A stretch of 64,000 nucleotides of DNA. Origin: Mesorhizobium sp. M2E.F.Ca.ET.219.01.1.1. GTDB lineage: Bacteria; Pseudomonadota; Alphaproteobacteria; Rhizobiales; Rhizobiaceae. Position numbers and translations under genes: made by a program. The stretch's first letter is position 1. Each line of letters opens with the position of its first letter. The stretch spans positions 2,027,630 to 2,091,629 of the forward strand of contig NZ_SADT02000001.1 in the NCBI RefSeq assembly GCF_004016445.2. Direction: 5' to 3'. This document shows positions 1 through 8,686 of the stretch, in pieces. The notes below the pieces were generated by a model. The model saw only the letters and a list, made by a program, of their open reading frames with translations. It searched no databases and had not been told where the DNA came from.

Positions 1-84
1 AGCCGACGGCCGATTAGCGTCGCATGGCGCGCCGAACAAAACTCTGGCGTTTGAACTACGGCCGCTGTGGAGGGCTGCAGCTCT

Positions 85-183
85 AAAGCATGTCTCCCGG
101 AAACCCGGTTTCGGGATAAATACATGCGTAAAATCAAAGACCTAAAGCGCATGGAGCGAATCCGAAGGATCGCGACGCGCTTT
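85..183. repeat. Dispersed intergenic repeat with palindromic core
   Basis: The stretch holds a short imperfect palindrome (CCCGGAAACCCGGTTTCGGG around 98-117) followed by a purine-rich tail ending in GCGACGCGCTTTAG. This composite, beginning with AAAGCATGTCTCC and ending near CGCTTTAG, is recognisable from memory as a common intergenic repeat of Mesorhizobium-type genomes. It lies just past the 3' end of the DUF72 gene. Function is unknown; it may act as a transcript-end structure. Positions 1-84 show no gene. Confidence 0.5.
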
Positions 184-988
184 AGGCTGTCACCCGCTTC
201 ATCAGCGCCATGGCGCCGAAGGGCGCGCGCACCTTGCCTTCGGTGATGAAGTAGGCGAACACGTCGCGCGGCTTGACCGGCGCATCGGCCTTCGGGTCGG
301 CGCGCGGCAGGTCGGCAGGCTGCTTGCCTTGGGCCCAGGTCTTCACGCGGCCCGCCCATTCGTCGAGGCCTTTCGGCGTGTAGCAGTCGGGGTTGTCGTC
401 GCTGCCGGTCTGAAGCCGCGCATAGACGAAGTCGCCGGTGACGTCGGCGATCGCCGGATATTTGGCATGGTCGGCATAGACGATCGCGGCATTGTATTTT
501 CGGGCGAGCGCCGGGAATTCCGGCACGATGAAGCTGTCGTGGCGGACCTCCAGAGCATGGCGCAGCGGCACACCGTCCTGCTTCTCGGGCAGAAGTTTGA
601 GGAACGCCTCGAAATAGTCGGCATCGAATTTCTTGGTCGGCGCGAACTGCCACAAGATCGGCCCGAGTTTCTCGCCGAGCGCGGCAACGCCGGAGCCGAG
701 GAAGCGCATCATCGATTCACCGGCTTCGCCGAGCACGCGGCGGTTGGTGACGAAGCGGTTGCCCTTGAGCGAGAAGACGAAGCCCTCCGGCGCCTCGCTG
801 GCCCATTTGACGAAGGTCGGTTCCTTGAAACTGGAATAGTAGGTGCCGTTGACCTCGATGCTCGGCACCTGGCGGCTGGCGTAGTGCAGCTGCTTGGCCT
901 TGGCGAGCTTCTCCGGATAGAAGGAAGTGTCCCAGGGCTCGAAAGTCCAGCCGCCCATGCCGGCGCGGATTTTTCCTTGGACAGTCAT
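182..988 (-). CDS. DUF72 family protein (YecE-like)
   Basis: The 268-residue product opens with a conserved GMGGWTFEPWDTSFYP segment and has the spaced motifs SIEVNGTYY, FSLKGNRFVTN, ILWQFAPTKKF and LEVRHDSF that mark the DUF72 (YecE) TIM-barrel family. Length is normal for the family. The biochemical role is not established. The start at 988 follows a strong GGAGGAGG ribosome site. It reads in the same direction as the GNAT gene upstream with about 27 bases between, so it may be the last gene of the uvrA-led transcript. Confidence 0.85.
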   Translation of the reverse strand: MTVQGKIRAGMGGWTFEPWDTSFYPEKLAKAKQLHYASRQVPSIEVNGTYYSSFKEPTFVKWASEAPEGFVFSLKGNRFVTNRRVLGEAGESMMRFLGSGVAALGEKLGPILWQFAPTKKFDADYFEAFLKLLPEKQDGVPLRHALEVRHDSFIVPEFPALARKYNAAIVYADHAKYPAIADVTGDFVYARLQTGSDDNPDCYTPKGLDEWAGRVKTWAQGKQPADLPRADPKADAPVKPRDVFAYFITEGKVRAPFGAMALMKRVTA

Positions 989-1015
989 CGTTTTCCTCCT
1001 CCGTTTGAACTGCGA

Positions 1016-1474
1016 TCAGGCCACTCGGTCGACCGGCTTCACCATGTCGACCAGCGTCCATCCTGGCCGGTACGGATTGGCGCGGCGACCCGTTTCGCGA
1101 TAGCCGCAGGCGGAATAGAGCGCGATGTTCCGCTCCATGCGCGCATTGGTGTAGAGCCGCACCTCCGGCACGCCCCATGACCGCGCCTGCTCGTCGGCGA
1201 AGTTCAGCAATTTGATGCCGAGTTTTTTGCCCTGGAAGGCCGGCGCGACGGCGACGCTGAAGATCATCGCGTGGTCGGGATGACGTTCGAGAACGATCAA
1301 TCCGGCCAGTTCGGCGCCTTCTTCCAGAAGCCAGATCTCGCCGCGATCGATACGCGGCGCGTAGTCTTGGGTCACAGGGATCGGCGGCCCACCGAAGATG
1401 GGCGTGTAAGGCGCATAGGCATCCGTGGTCAGCGCAACGACGGCGGCGAGGTCTTCGGGGCGGGCAAGTCTCAT
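1016..1474 (-). CDS. GNAT family N-acetyltransferase
   Basis: A 152-residue single-domain acetyltransferase. The acetyl-CoA binding signature is visible as VAVAPAFQGKKLGIKLLNFA (about residues 75-94), followed by a strand with LYTNARMERNIALYSACGYRETGR, the usual GNAT beta4-alpha4 region. The acceptor substrate cannot be deduced. Its ATG overlaps the stop of a 36-codon reading frame by four bases (ATGA), and that frame in turn overlaps the uvrA stop, so translation is probably coupled to uvrA. Confidence 0.85.
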   Translation of the reverse strand: MRLARPEDLAAVVALTTDAYAPYTPIFGGPPIPVTQDYAPRIDRGEIWLLEEGAELAGLIVLERHPDHAMIFSVAVAPAFQGKKLGIKLLNFADEQARSWGVPEVRLYTNARMERNIALYSACGYRETGRRANPYRPGWTLVDMVKPVDRVA

Positions 1475-1581
1475 GATTGGCCCGCTCCGGCCGCGGCCGC
1501 GACAGCCTTTTTCATACCGGCAGCCATGGCCGCGACGGCATCGAAGCGGCTTTCGATGGAGATCAGGCCGTTACCTGCCAT
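1471..1581 (-). CDS. 36-residue small protein coupled between uvrA and the GNAT gene
   Basis: A short frame of 36 codons exactly bridges uvrA and the GNAT gene. Its ATG (1581-1579) shares a base with the uvrA stop (TGATG) and its TGA (1473-1471) overlaps the GNAT ATG (ATGA). The peptide begins [13 protein letters not shown] and continues as an Ala-rich helix with paired Lys residues (AAMAAGMKKAVAAAAGAG). No family is recognised. The double overlap argues for real translation, at least as a coupling leader. It may function only to carry ribosomes to the GNAT start. Confidence 0.45.
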   Translation of the reverse strand: MAGNGLISIESRFDAVAAMAAGMKKAVAAAAGAGQS

Positions 1582-4502
1582 CACTCCGCCGCTTCGCGCT
1601 TACCCCCGGGCCGGCGCTCCAGAAGCTCCTTCAGGAACTGGCCGGTGTAGCTGCGCTTCTCGCGCACGATCGCTTCCGGCGTGCCCGAGGCTACCAGCTC
1701 GCCGCCGCCGTCGCCGCCTTCGGGACCGAGATCGAGAACCCAGTCGGCGGTCTTGATCACCTCGAGATTGTGCTCGATGACCACCACCGTGTTGCCCTGG
1801 TCGACCAGCTCATGCAGCACTTCGAGCAGCTTCGCCACATCGTGGAAGTGGAGGCCGGTGGTCGGCTCGTCGAGGATGTAGAGCGTCTTGCCTGTCGCCT
1901 TGCGCGACAGTTCCTTGGCGAGCTTGATGCGCTGCGCCTCGCCGCCCGACAAAGTCGTCGCCTGCTGGCCGATATGGATATAGCCGAGGCCGACCTGCTT
2001 CAGCGTCTCCAGCTTGTCGCGCACACCGGGCACCGCCGAGAAGAACTCGACGCCTTCCTCGACCGTCATGTCGAGCACGTCGGCGATCGACTTGCCCTTG
2101 AAAAGCACGTCCAGCGTTTCGCGGTTGTAGCGCTTGCCGTGGCAGACGTCGCATGTGACGTAGACGTCCGGCAGGAAGTGCATCTCGATCTTGATCACGC
2201 CGTCGCCCTGGCAGGCTTCGCAGCGGCCGCCCTTGACGTTGAAGGAGAAGCGGCCCGGCTGGTAGCCGCGCGCCTTGGCCTCAGGGAGCCCGGCGAACCA
2301 GTCGCGGATCGGCGTGAAGGCGCCGGTATAGGTCGCCGGGTTGGAGCGCGGCGTACGGCCGATCGGCGACTGGTCGATGTCGATGACCTTGTCGAGGAAT
2401 TCCAGCCCCTCGATGCGGTCGTGCTCGGCCGGATGCTCACGCGAGCCCATTATCCTGCGCGAGGCCGCCTTGAACAGCGTCTCGATCAGGAAGGTCGACT
2501 TGCCGCCGCCCGACACGCCGGTGACAGCCGTGAAGGTGCCGAGCGGGATTTCCGCAGTGACGTTCTTCAGATTGTTGCCGCGCGCGCCGACCACCTTGAT
2601 GCGCCGGTTCTTCTTCGCCTCGCGGCGCACCGCTGGCGTCGCCACTTCGAGTTCGCCCGACAGGTACTTGCCGGTGATCGAGGCGGGTGTCGCCATGATC
2701 TGCTGCGGCGTGCCCTGGGCGATGATGCGGCCGCCATGGATGCCGGCAGCCGGACCGATGTCGAGGACATAATCGGCATGCAGGATCGCATCCTCGTCAT
2801 GCTCGACGACGATCACCGTGTTGCCGATGTCACGCAGGTGCTTGAGCGTGTCCAGCAGGCGCGCATTGTCGCGCTGGTGCAGGCCGATCGACGGCTCGTC
2901 CAGCACATAGAGCACGCCGGTGAGGCCGGAGCCGATCTGCGAGGCGAGCCGGATGCGCTGGCTCTCGCCGCCCGACAACGTGCCGGAGTTGCGCGACAGC
3001 GTCAGATAGTCGAGGCCGACATCGTTGAGGAAGCGCAGCCGCTCGCGGATCTCCTTGAGCACGCGCACCGCGATCTCGTTCTGCTTCTCGTTCAGCTGCG
3101 CCGGCAGGTCGGTGAACCAATGGTCGGCCTTGCGGATCGACAGCTCGGTCACTTCGCCGATGTGTTTTCCCGCGATCTTCACCGCCAGCGCCTCCGGCTT
3201 CAGCCGGTAGCCGTTGCAGGCGGGGCAGGGGGTGGCCGACATGAAGCGCTCGATCTCCTCGCGCATCCAGGCCGATTCCGTTTCCTTCCAGCGCCGGTCG
3301 AGATTGGGGATCACGCCCTCGAAGGTCTTGGTGGTCTTGTAGGAGCGCAGGCCGTCGTCATACTGGAAGGTGATCTCGCGCTCGCCGGTGCCGTGCAGCA
3401 CGGCTTCTTTCGCCTGTGCGCTCAGATCCTTGAACTTGTCGCCGAGCTTGAAGCCATAGGCCTTGCCCAACGCTTCGAGCGTCTGCGCGTAATAGGGCGA
3501 TGTCGACCTCGCCCACGGGCTGATGGCGCCGTCGCGCAGCGAGACGTTCTCGTCCGGCACGACGAGGTTGGGGTCGATGGCGCGCTGGCTGCCGAGGCCA
3601 TCGCAGGTCGGGCAGGCGCCGAACGGGTTGTTGAAGGAGAACAGCCTGGGCTCGATCTCGGGAATGGTGAAGCCGGACACCGGGCAGGCGAATTTTTCCG
3701 AGAACAGGATGCGCTCATGCGTCTCGTTCTTGGACTTGTTGACCGAGTCCTCGCCGGTCAGGCTGGCGTCGAGCGGCCGGTCGGCGAACTCGGCCACGGC
3801 CAAGCCGTCGGCGAGCTTCAGCGCGGTTTCCATCGAGTCCGCAAGCCTGGTCGCCAGATCGCCGCGCACGACGATGCGGTCGACGACGACGTCGATGTCG
3901 TGCTTGTACTTCTTGTCCAGCGCCGGCACGTCGGCGATCTCATAGAAGACGCCGTCGACCTTGACGCGCTGGAATCCCTTCTTCTGCAACTCAAGCAGTT
4001 CCTTGCGGTATTCGCCCTTGCGGCCGCGCACGATCGGCGCCAGCAGATAGAGACGCGTGCCTTCGTCCAACGCCAGCACGCGGTCGACCATCTGGCTGAC
4101 GGTCTGGCTCTCGATAGGCAGACCGGTGGCCGGTGAATAGGGGATGCCGACACGCGCGAAGAGCAGGCGCATGTAGTCGTAGATTTCGGTGACGGTGCCG
4201 ACCGTGGAGCGCGGGTTGCGCGAGGTGGTCTTCTGCTCGATCGAGATGGCGGGCGACAGGCCGTCGATCTGGTCGACGTCCGGCTTCTGCATCATCTCCA
4301 GGAACTGCCGGGCATAGGCCGACAGGCTCTCGACATAGCGGCGCTGGCCCTCGGCATAGATGGTGTCGAAGGCGAGCGACGACTTGCCGGACCCCGACAG
4401 TCCAGTCATGACGATCAGGCTGTCGCGCGGCAGGTCGAGATCGATATTCTTGAGATTGTGTTCGCGCGCCCCGCGAATGGAAAGATATTTATGGTCGGCC
4501 AT
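1581..4502 (-). CDS. uvrA: Excinuclease ABC subunit UvrA
   Basis: Damage-recognition ATPase of nucleotide excision repair, 973 residues. Two ABC modules are visible: Walker [10 protein letters not shown] near residue 34, signature [12 protein letters not shown] and Walker [17 protein letters not shown] in the first; Walker [22 protein letters not shown] and [16 protein letters not shown] in the second. Zinc-finger cysteines occur in CPTCDGLG and in CEACQGDG with [10 protein letters not shown]. The start at 4502 ([11 protein letters not shown]) fits family length; the frame stays open to 4604 but that extension is not UvrA-like. An SOS box lies at 4666-4680. Confidence 0.97.
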   Translation of the reverse strand: MADHKYLSIRGAREHNLKNIDLDLPRDSLIVMTGLSGSGKSSLAFDTIYAEGQRRYVESLSAYARQFLEMMQKPDVDQIDGLSPAISIEQKTTSRNPRSTVGTVTEIYDYMRLLFARVGIPYSPATGLPIESQTVSQMVDRVLALDEGTRLYLLAPIVRGRKGEYRKELLELQKKGFQRVKVDGVFYEIADVPALDKKYKHDIDVVVDRIVVRGDLATRLADSMETALKLADGLAVAEFADRPLDASLTGEDSVNKSKNETHERILFSEKFACPVSGFTIPEIEPRLFSFNNPFGACPTCDGLGSQRAIDPNLVVPDENVSLRDGAISPWARSTSPYYAQTLEALGKAYGFKLGDKFKDLSAQAKEAVLHGTGEREITFQYDDGLRSYKTTKTFEGVIPNLDRRWKETESAWMREEIERFMSATPCPACNGYRLKPEALAVKIAGKHIGEVTELSIRKADHWFTDLPAQLNEKQNEIAVRVLKEIRERLRFLNDVGLDYLTLSRNSGTLSGGESQRIRLASQIGSGLTGVLYVLDEPSIGLHQRDNARLLDTLKHLRDIGNTVIVVEHDEDAILHADYVLDIGPAAGIHGGRIIAQGTPQQIMATPASITGKYLSGELEVATPAVRREAKKNRRIKVVGARGNNLKNVTAEIPLGTFTAVTGVSGGGKSTFLIETLFKAASRRIMGSREHPAEHDRIEGLEFLDKVIDIDQSPIGRTPRSNPATYTGAFTPIRDWFAGLPEAKARGYQPGRFSFNVKGGRCEACQGDGVIKIEMHFLPDVYVTCDVCHGKRYNRETLDVLFKGKSIADVLDMTVEEGVEFFSAVPGVRDKLETLKQVGLGYIHIGQQATTLSGGEAQRIKLAKELSRKATGKTLYILDEPTTGLHFHDVAKLLEVLHELVDQGNTVVVIEHNLEVIKTADWVLDLGPEGGDGGGELVASGTPEAIVREKRSYTGQFLKELLERRPGGKREAAE

Positions 4503-4665
4503 CGCCGGTCGCCGCCTCAGATCTGGAATTTGCTGGATTGGGCGGGTTCGTCCCGGCCATCCCCTATGTAGGTATTTTCGCCGCCACGTCGAGAGACACC
4601 ACAATCTCGACGGAAGAAGCCAATCCTGGGTTTAACCGCCTTTCGCGCGAGCGGGCAAGCGGAAA

Positions 4666-4680
4666 GAACAAAGGCCGAAC
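4666..4680 (-). promoter_or_regulatory. Predicted LexA (SOS) box upstream of uvrA
   Basis: The plus strand reads GAAC-AAAGGCC-GAAC, which on the minus strand is GTTC-N7-GTTC, the direct-repeat LexA site known for alphaproteobacteria. It lies 163 bases before the uvrA start and in the correct region for its promoter. A matching site precedes ssb at 7592-7606. Confidence 0.65.
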
Positions 4681-4692
4681 ACGCTCCTGACA

Positions 4693-4762
4693 AAGCGTTG
4701 TGGAAACAGTCGCGTTAAGCGTTGTGGAAACAATCGCCCAAAGCGTCGCGAAGACAGGTGCC
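4693..4762. repeat. Three imperfect 24-bp tandem repeats
   Basis: Units begin at 4693, 4717 and 4741, each opening with AAGCGT. The first two (AAGCGTTGTGGAAACA then gTCGC or aTCGC) are nearly identical and the third is diverged. They lie 12 bases beyond the uvrA SOS box. Role unknown. Confidence 0.6.
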
Positions 4763-5230
4763 GCCGATGCCCGCGTCGTTGATTCACGGAGCCACTCGAC
4801 TTACCCGTACGTAACCTCCCGGCGATCACATTTTTCGGTAACCGGCTATTCAACGGTTGACGTCGGCGACTCACGGGGGCAGTCTCAAAGGCGTCAACGA
4901 AGCCGGCCGTCTTTCGATGGCCTCGCCGCCCAACTGGTGACCTGCGAGACGCCGCAGGTGATAGCGATTAGCGCTTCGAACGACATTGTCGCAACGGACC
5001 CAGGAGCGGAGCATGACGCCACCGGACAGTCCCTTGAGGCTCCACACGGAGATGGAGCCGCGGCGGGCATAAGTGCCAGGGCAGACTTGAAACGCCAGCC
5101 CGACAAACCGTGACTTGCCGATTCCCTACAATCAGAGACCATAGTCGGATCGTCGGCCGAACGCCGCGTTGCATCCGAAACAGAACGCCGGCAGTCCACT
5201 CCCGGCTAAAGTTGGATTTTTGGATCCATG
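4763..5230. other. Long intergenic stretch without a convincing gene
   Basis: Frames exist on both strands (a 137-codon plus-strand frame 4700-5113 and about 101 codons on the minus strand), but neither has a clear ribosome site, recognisable domain or stable composition. I see no RNA gene. A hairpin with a trailing T-rich run at 5231-5275 would suit a plus-strand transcript end, which leaves open an unannotated transcript here. Confidence 0.4.
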
Positions 5231-5275
5231 AAGCCCCATCCGTCTGCTCAGCAGGGATGGGGCTTATATTTTGGG
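5231..5275 (+). terminator. Strong hairpin with T-rich tail
   Basis: An 11-bp perfect stem (AAGCCCCATCC at 5231-5241 with GGATGGGGCTT at 5255-5265) closes a 13-base loop and is followed on the plus strand by ATATTTT. The T run is on the plus-strand side, although the nearest recognised gene (5313-5594) reads toward it on the minus strand. It could serve both, but better suits a plus-strand transcript. Confidence 0.55.
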
Positions 5276-5312
5276 GGGTGGGTTCAGCCTTACGGGCAGG
5301 GGTCGAGAACGC

Positions 5313-5594
5313 TCAGTGGTTCGGAATCCTGGTGCCGCCCGTCGCCATGTCAACGGTGATGCTGCCGCCGATCCTGACATCGGTGTTGCCGATCTTGAAC
5401 GAGCCGTCGCTGCTGGCGGGCTGCGCGTCATCCGGCTCGGGCTGCGGCGCCGGCTTGGCGATGCGGTAGTTGTCGCTGACGCCGGGCAGTTTTTGCGTCG
5501 AGCTGTCATCGGCAAGCGCTGTGCCGCCCATCAGCGCGGCGGCAAGAGCGGCGAGCGTGGCGCATAAATGTCTGGGCTGAACGGACCTGATCAT
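5313..5594 (-). CDS. Small secreted hypothetical protein
   Basis: About 93 residues from the start MIRSVQPRHLC. A signal peptide is evident (hydrophobic ALAAALMGG, likely cut after GTALA), followed by a mature part of about 65 residues with an acidic, Pro-rich linker and a C-terminal segment FKIGNTDVRIGGSITVDM. The end resembles a short beta-structured motif. No family name is recognised and the function is unknown. An upstream in-frame Met at 5645 would put the hydrophobic core too far in, so 5594 is preferred. Confidence 0.6.
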   Translation of the reverse strand: MIRSVQPRHLCATLAALAAALMGGTALADDSSTQKLPGVSDNYRIAKPAPQPEPDDAQPASSDGSFKIGNTDVRIGGSITVDMATGGTRIPNH

Positions 5595-5673
5595 GCGCGG
5601 ACTATATTGACGCAACTGGAGCGATGCCAGACGCGCAGCGATCAAATTGCTGCCGCGCGTCCGCCCCGCGATG

Positions 5674-6276
5674 TCAGGCCGCTTTCTTGCGCGTGTCGTA
5701 GACGTGGTCGACGAGGCCCCATTCCTTGGCTTCCGCGGCGCTCATGAAATAGTCGCGGTCGAGCGTGCGCTCCACTTCCTCATAGGTCCGGCCGCAATGC
5801 CTGGCGTAGAGCTCGGTCATGTGCTGCTTGGTGCGCACGATGTCCTCGGCATGGCGCTGGATGTCGGAGGCCTGGCCCTGGAAACCGCCCAGCGGCTGGT
5901 GCAGCACGATCCTCGTGTTGGGCAGCGCAATGCGCCGCCCCGGCGTGCCTGCCATCAACAGGAAGGAGCCCATCGAGGCGGCGAAGCCCATGCAGACCGT
6001 CGACACCGGACAGGAGATGTATTGCATCGTGTCGTAGATGGCGAAGCCGCTGGTCACCATGCCGCCGGGCGAGTTGATGTAGAGCGAGATCTCCTTGTCG
6101 GGATGGTCGGACTCCAGCGACAGCAGCTGCGCGCAGACCAGCGCCGAAACGGTGTCGTTGATCTCGCCGTTGATGAAGACGATGCGCTCGCGCAGCAGCC
6201 TCGAAAAGATATCGAAGGAACGTTCGCCGCGGCTCGATTGCTCGATGACCATCGGCACCAGATTGGCAATGCTCAT
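5674..6276 (-). CDS. clpP: ATP-dependent Clp protease proteolytic subunit, stand-alone copy
   Basis: A 200-residue ClpP serine peptidase that forms tetradecameric chambers fed by ClpX or ClpA. The catalytic triad is visible: Ser101 in GFAASMGS, His126 in [11 protein letters not shown] and Asp175 in [12 protein letters not shown]. The N-terminus ([21 protein letters not shown]) is canonical. No clpX or lon lies nearby, unlike the usual clpP-clpX locus, so this is probably an additional ClpP isoform. The position before the nucleophile is Phe rather than the more common Gln. A GAGGAAA ribosome site supports the start. Confidence 0.93.
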   Translation of the reverse strand: MSIANLVPMVIEQSSRGERSFDIFSRLLRERIVFINGEINDTVSALVCAQLLSLESDHPDKEISLYINSPGGMVTSGFAIYDTMQYISCPVSTVCMGFAASMGSFLLMAGTPGRRIALPNTRIVLHQPLGGFQGQASDIQRHAEDIVRTKQHMTELYARHCGRTYEEVERTLDRDYFMSAAEAKEWGLVDHVYDTRKKAA

Positions 6277-6300
6277 GACGGGTTTCCTCAGTCCTTTTGA

Positions 6301-6777
6301 TTAGGCGGCGCGCAGCATCATGCAAGGCGCATTGGCCGCGACCGGGTTCTTGCGGGCATAAAGCGAGAGCCTGCAACCGGCGCCGGCAATGGCAATGACG
6401 GGCTCGGCCACCGGCACGAAACCGTCATGGACGATGCGGAGATGCGTGCCTCCGGAGGCGGTGCGGGCGAGCGTGAAGGTGACGATGCTGTCAAAGGCAG
6501 GGAGCTGGTCCGCGTCCTTCGCGCCGGGCCACTCGCGCCAGGAATAACGCAGCAGCTTGCCGGGCTCGGCCTCGAGCACTTCGCATTCTATCGGCGCATC
6601 CGGTCCGGCAAAGGCGAAGCGGCTGCCGCCTTCCGCCTTGATGTCGTTCGGCATCATCCAGGCGGCGAGGAGCTCCGGCTCGGTCAGCGCCCTCCATACT
6701 TTCTCCGGCGGATCGGGAAGGTCGCATTCGAAGCTGAGCGGCGCCTCGGTCGCTGTCGGGTTCTCTACCTTGGTCAT
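6301..6777 (-). CDS. SRPBCC (AHSA1-like) domain protein
   Basis: A 158-residue START-like/AHSA1 fold protein: FECDLPDPPEKVWRALTEPE at the N-terminus, the LLAAWMMPND turn, and GGTHLRIVHDGFVPV before the last helix are typical. The C-terminal 35 residues (Ala-rich, ending CMMLRAA) do not show the usual Trp-rich closing helix, so this end may be diverged. Its ATG overlaps the stop of the ArsR gene by four bases. ArsR plus AHSA1-protein pairs are common in proteobacteria and are thought to be small ligand-sensing operons; the ligand is unknown. Confidence 0.82.
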   Translation of the reverse strand: MTKVENPTATEAPLSFECDLPDPPEKVWRALTEPELLAAWMMPNDIKAEGGSRFAFAGPDAPIECEVLEAEPGKLLRYSWREWPGAKDADQLPAFDSIVTFTLARTASGGTHLRIVHDGFVPVAEPVIAIAGAGCRLSLYARKNPVAANAPCMMLRAA

Positions 6778-7088
6778 TGGTCCATTCCCTTCAGAACCGT
6801 CTTCAACTTCTCGATGCGCTCTGGCCAGAAGGCGCGGTAGCGTTCGACCCAGCCGAGCAGCGGGTCGAGCCCCTGCGGATCGGCGCGGTAATAAGCGTTG
6901 CGGCCGGCGCGCCGCTCGACCACCAGGCCGGCGCCGCGCAGCACGGCAAGATGCTGCGAGACCGCCGGCTGCGACACACTCATGCCGGCGCGCAGCTCGC
7001 TCACGCTCATCTCGCTGGCTGTCAGCCGCTCATAGACGGCGCGTCGTGTCGGGTCGGCCAAGGCTCGGAAAATCTCTGCTTCGATCAT
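6774..7088 (-). CDS. ArsR family winged-helix transcriptional regulator
   Basis: A 104-residue dimeric repressor-type protein. It begins IFRALADPTRRAVYERL, the standard ArsR first helix, with the recognition helix in VSQPAVSQHLAVLRGAGLV and the wing in RRAGRNAYYRA. There is no CxC metal site, so it is probably not a metal sensor. It heads a two-gene unit with the SRPBCC gene (ATGA overlap) and probably represses that unit itself. Intergenic DNA at 7089-7132 could hold its operator. Confidence 0.9.
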   Translation of the reverse strand: MIEAEIFRALADPTRRAVYERLTASEMSVSELRAGMSVSQPAVSQHLAVLRGAGLVVERRAGRNAYYRADPQGLDPLLGWVERYRAFWPERIEKLKTVLKGMDQ

Positions 7089-7132
7089 GGATAAAGCATA
7101 AGTCGATACTTATTGATTTGGCAAGCGCCGTT

Positions 7133-7513
7133 TTACGGCGTCCAGCGTTTCACCGGCTGCGCGGCTCCGTCGAAGCTTGCCTCGAAGATCGGCGAGGCAA
7201 GCACGGCATGGATGTGAAGCATGCCGGAATCGACGTTTCGAAAGCCATGTTTGCGGTGCGCGGGAATGATCAGCGACTGTGCCGCGGCGAGCACGGCCCG
7301 TCGGTCGTCGATCCACATTTCGGCTTCGCCGGCAATCACCGTCAGCACTTCCTCGACCGTATGCGAATGCGTCGGCGCGCCGGTTCCCGGTTCCACCCAC
7401 TGCTCGAATATGCAGAGCTCGGCCCCGCCATTGGCGGCAGCAATGTGCATGCGGGTTTCCCCTCCGGCCCGCCACGTTTCCCGCGGCTGATCCTTATGGG
7501 TGATGATGTTCAT
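7133..7513 (-). CDS. Single-domain cupin protein
   Basis: 126 residues forming one small beta-barrel cupin. Motif 1 is visible as PTHSHTVEEVLTVIAGEAEMW (two His and Glu metal ligands) and motif 2 as IIPAHRKHGFRNVDSG. These would bind a divalent metal. Substrate or ligand unknown; small cupins of this type include both enzymes and sensors. The gene is divergent from ssb with about 195 bases between, a region that contains the ssb SOS box. Confidence 0.8.
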   Translation of the reverse strand: MNIITHKDQPRETWRAGGETRMHIAAANGGAELCIFEQWVEPGTGAPTHSHTVEEVLTVIAGEAEMWIDDRRAVLAAAQSLIIPAHRKHGFRNVDSGMLHIHAVLASPIFEASFDGAAQPVKRWTP

Positions 7514-7591
7514 TCGAATGTCCCCTTTGTTTTCAATGGAAGAACATTACCTCTTGGTGACAATCCTTGACAGAAGTAGCAGTCAAGACTA

Positions 7592-7606
7592 GAACGAAAA
7601 GAGAAC
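7592..7606 (+). promoter_or_regulatory. Predicted LexA (SOS) box upstream of ssb
   Basis: GAAC-GAAAAGA-GAAC on the plus strand, the complement of the alphaproteobacterial GTTC-N7-GTTC LexA site. It lies 102 bases before the ssb start. The spacing and arms match those of the uvrA site at 4666-4680. Confidence 0.65.
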
Positions 7607-7707
7607 AAAAACCTTGTGGGAAAAGCCAGCCTTTACGGGCATGGGTGGCCTCAAGGCTGTAAGGTGAGCGACTTAAAATTTGTTTCGGATGAGCGCGGAG
7701 AAGTAAG

Positions 7708-8232
7708 ATGGCGGGTAGCGTCAACAAGGTCATTCTGGTCGGCAATCTCGGGGCGGACCCGGAAATCCGCCGCCTGAATTCCGGCGATCCGGTCGTCAAC
7801 ATCCGCGTCGCCACCTCGGAAAGCTGGCGCGACAAGAACTCGGGCGAGCGCAAGGAAAAGACCGAGTGGCACAATGTCGTGATCTTCAACGACCAGCTCG
7901 CCAAGGTGGCCGAGCAGTATTTGAAGAAGGGCATGAAGGTCTATGTCGAAGGCCAGCTGCAGACCCGCAAATGGCAGGATCAGACCGGCAATGACCGCTA
8001 CACGACCGAGATCGTGCTGCAGAAATTCCGCGGTGAATTGCAGATGCTCGACGCGCGCGGCGAGGGCGGCGGCGGCCAGGTCGGCAACTATTCCGGCGGC
8101 GGCAGCAGCCGCGGTTCCGATTTCGGCCAGTCCGGCCCCAACGAAGGTTTCAGCCGGGGCGGCGGCGGCGGTTCCAGGGGCGGCGGTGGCGGCGGCTCGT
8201 CGCGCGAGCTGGACGACGAGATCCCGTTCTAA
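7708..8232 (+). CDS. ssb: Single-stranded DNA-binding protein
   Basis: A 174-residue SSB. The OB fold occupies roughly residues 1-110 ([65 protein letters not shown]). A Gly/Ser-rich flexible linker follows, and the protein ends in the acidic tip DDEIPF that contacts partner repair and replication proteins. Ribosome site GGAGAAG precedes the ATG. Predicted SOS control through the box at 7592 agrees with the known role of SSB in repair. Confidence 0.97.
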   Translation: MAGSVNKVILVGNLGADPEIRRLNSGDPVVNIRVATSESWRDKNSGERKEKTEWHNVVIFNDQLAKVAEQYLKKGMKVYVEGQLQTRKWQDQTGNDRYTTEIVLQKFRGELQMLDARGEGGGGQVGNYSGGGSSRGSDFGQSGPNEGFSRGGGGGSRGGGGGGSSRELDDEIPF

Positions 8233-8268
8233 GCGTCTCTCGACATGATCGTTTAGGGGGAAGGCGCG

Positions 8269-8667
8269 ATGTCGCTCGGACCGCTTCTGTCGGCGCCTCC
8301 TCCCATTCCATGGCATGCCTTCGCGGCCTTCGCCGCATTAGCCATCGGCGGCGCCCAGCTGGCGCTGCCGAAAGGCAATGTGCGTCACCGCGTGCTGGGC
8401 TATGCCTGGGTGGCGCTGATGCTGGTCATCGCCATATCGAGCTTCTGGATCCAGCAGATACGGCTCGTCGGTCCGTTCAGCCCGATCCATCTGTTGTCGA
8501 TCCTGGTGCTGGTCACCGTGCCGCTGGCGGTCTGGCATGCGCGCAACCACCGTGTGGCGAAGCACCGCAAGGTGATGATCTCGCTCTATTTCTTCGCTTT
8601 GATCGGCGCGGGCGTCTTCACGCTGCTGCCGGGGCGAATTATGCACGCCGTGGTGCTCGGCCAGTAA
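8269..8667 (+). CDS. DUF2306-like integral membrane protein
   Basis: 132 residues with about four hydrophobic helices, among them WHAFAAFAALAIGGAQLAL, WVALMLVIAISSFWI, LSILVLVTVPLAVW and LYFFALIGAGVFTLLPG. The conserved pattern of HRVLGYAWV, the short HxxHR region (HARNHRVAKHRKVM) and the LLPGR ending fits the DUF2306 membrane family. Function not known; the conserved His residues could bind haem or metal but this is inference. It lies 36 bases after ssb and 20 before an OsmC gene, so the three could share a transcript. Confidence 0.7.
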   Translation: MSLGPLLSAPPPIPWHAFAAFAALAIGGAQLALPKGNVRHRVLGYAWVALMLVIAISSFWIQQIRLVGPFSPIHLLSILVLVTVPLAVWHARNHRVAKHRKVMISLYFFALIGAGVFTLLPGRIMHAVVLGQ

Positions 8668-8686
8668 CCCCGTAAGGAAGATCATC

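Noticed and set aside
1425..4136. Very long (903-codon) frame on the plus strand opposite uvrA
   Set aside because: It is the third-position shadow of uvrA in high-GC DNA; no domain, poor composition and no ribosome site.
4700..5113. 137-codon plus-strand frame between uvrA and clpP
   Set aside because: No ribosome site, no family, low-complexity composition and it begins inside the 24-bp repeats.
6301..6420. Frameshift at the C-terminus of the SRPBCC gene
   Set aside because: The end looks unusual, but neither alternative frame gives a better family match, so no break is claimed.
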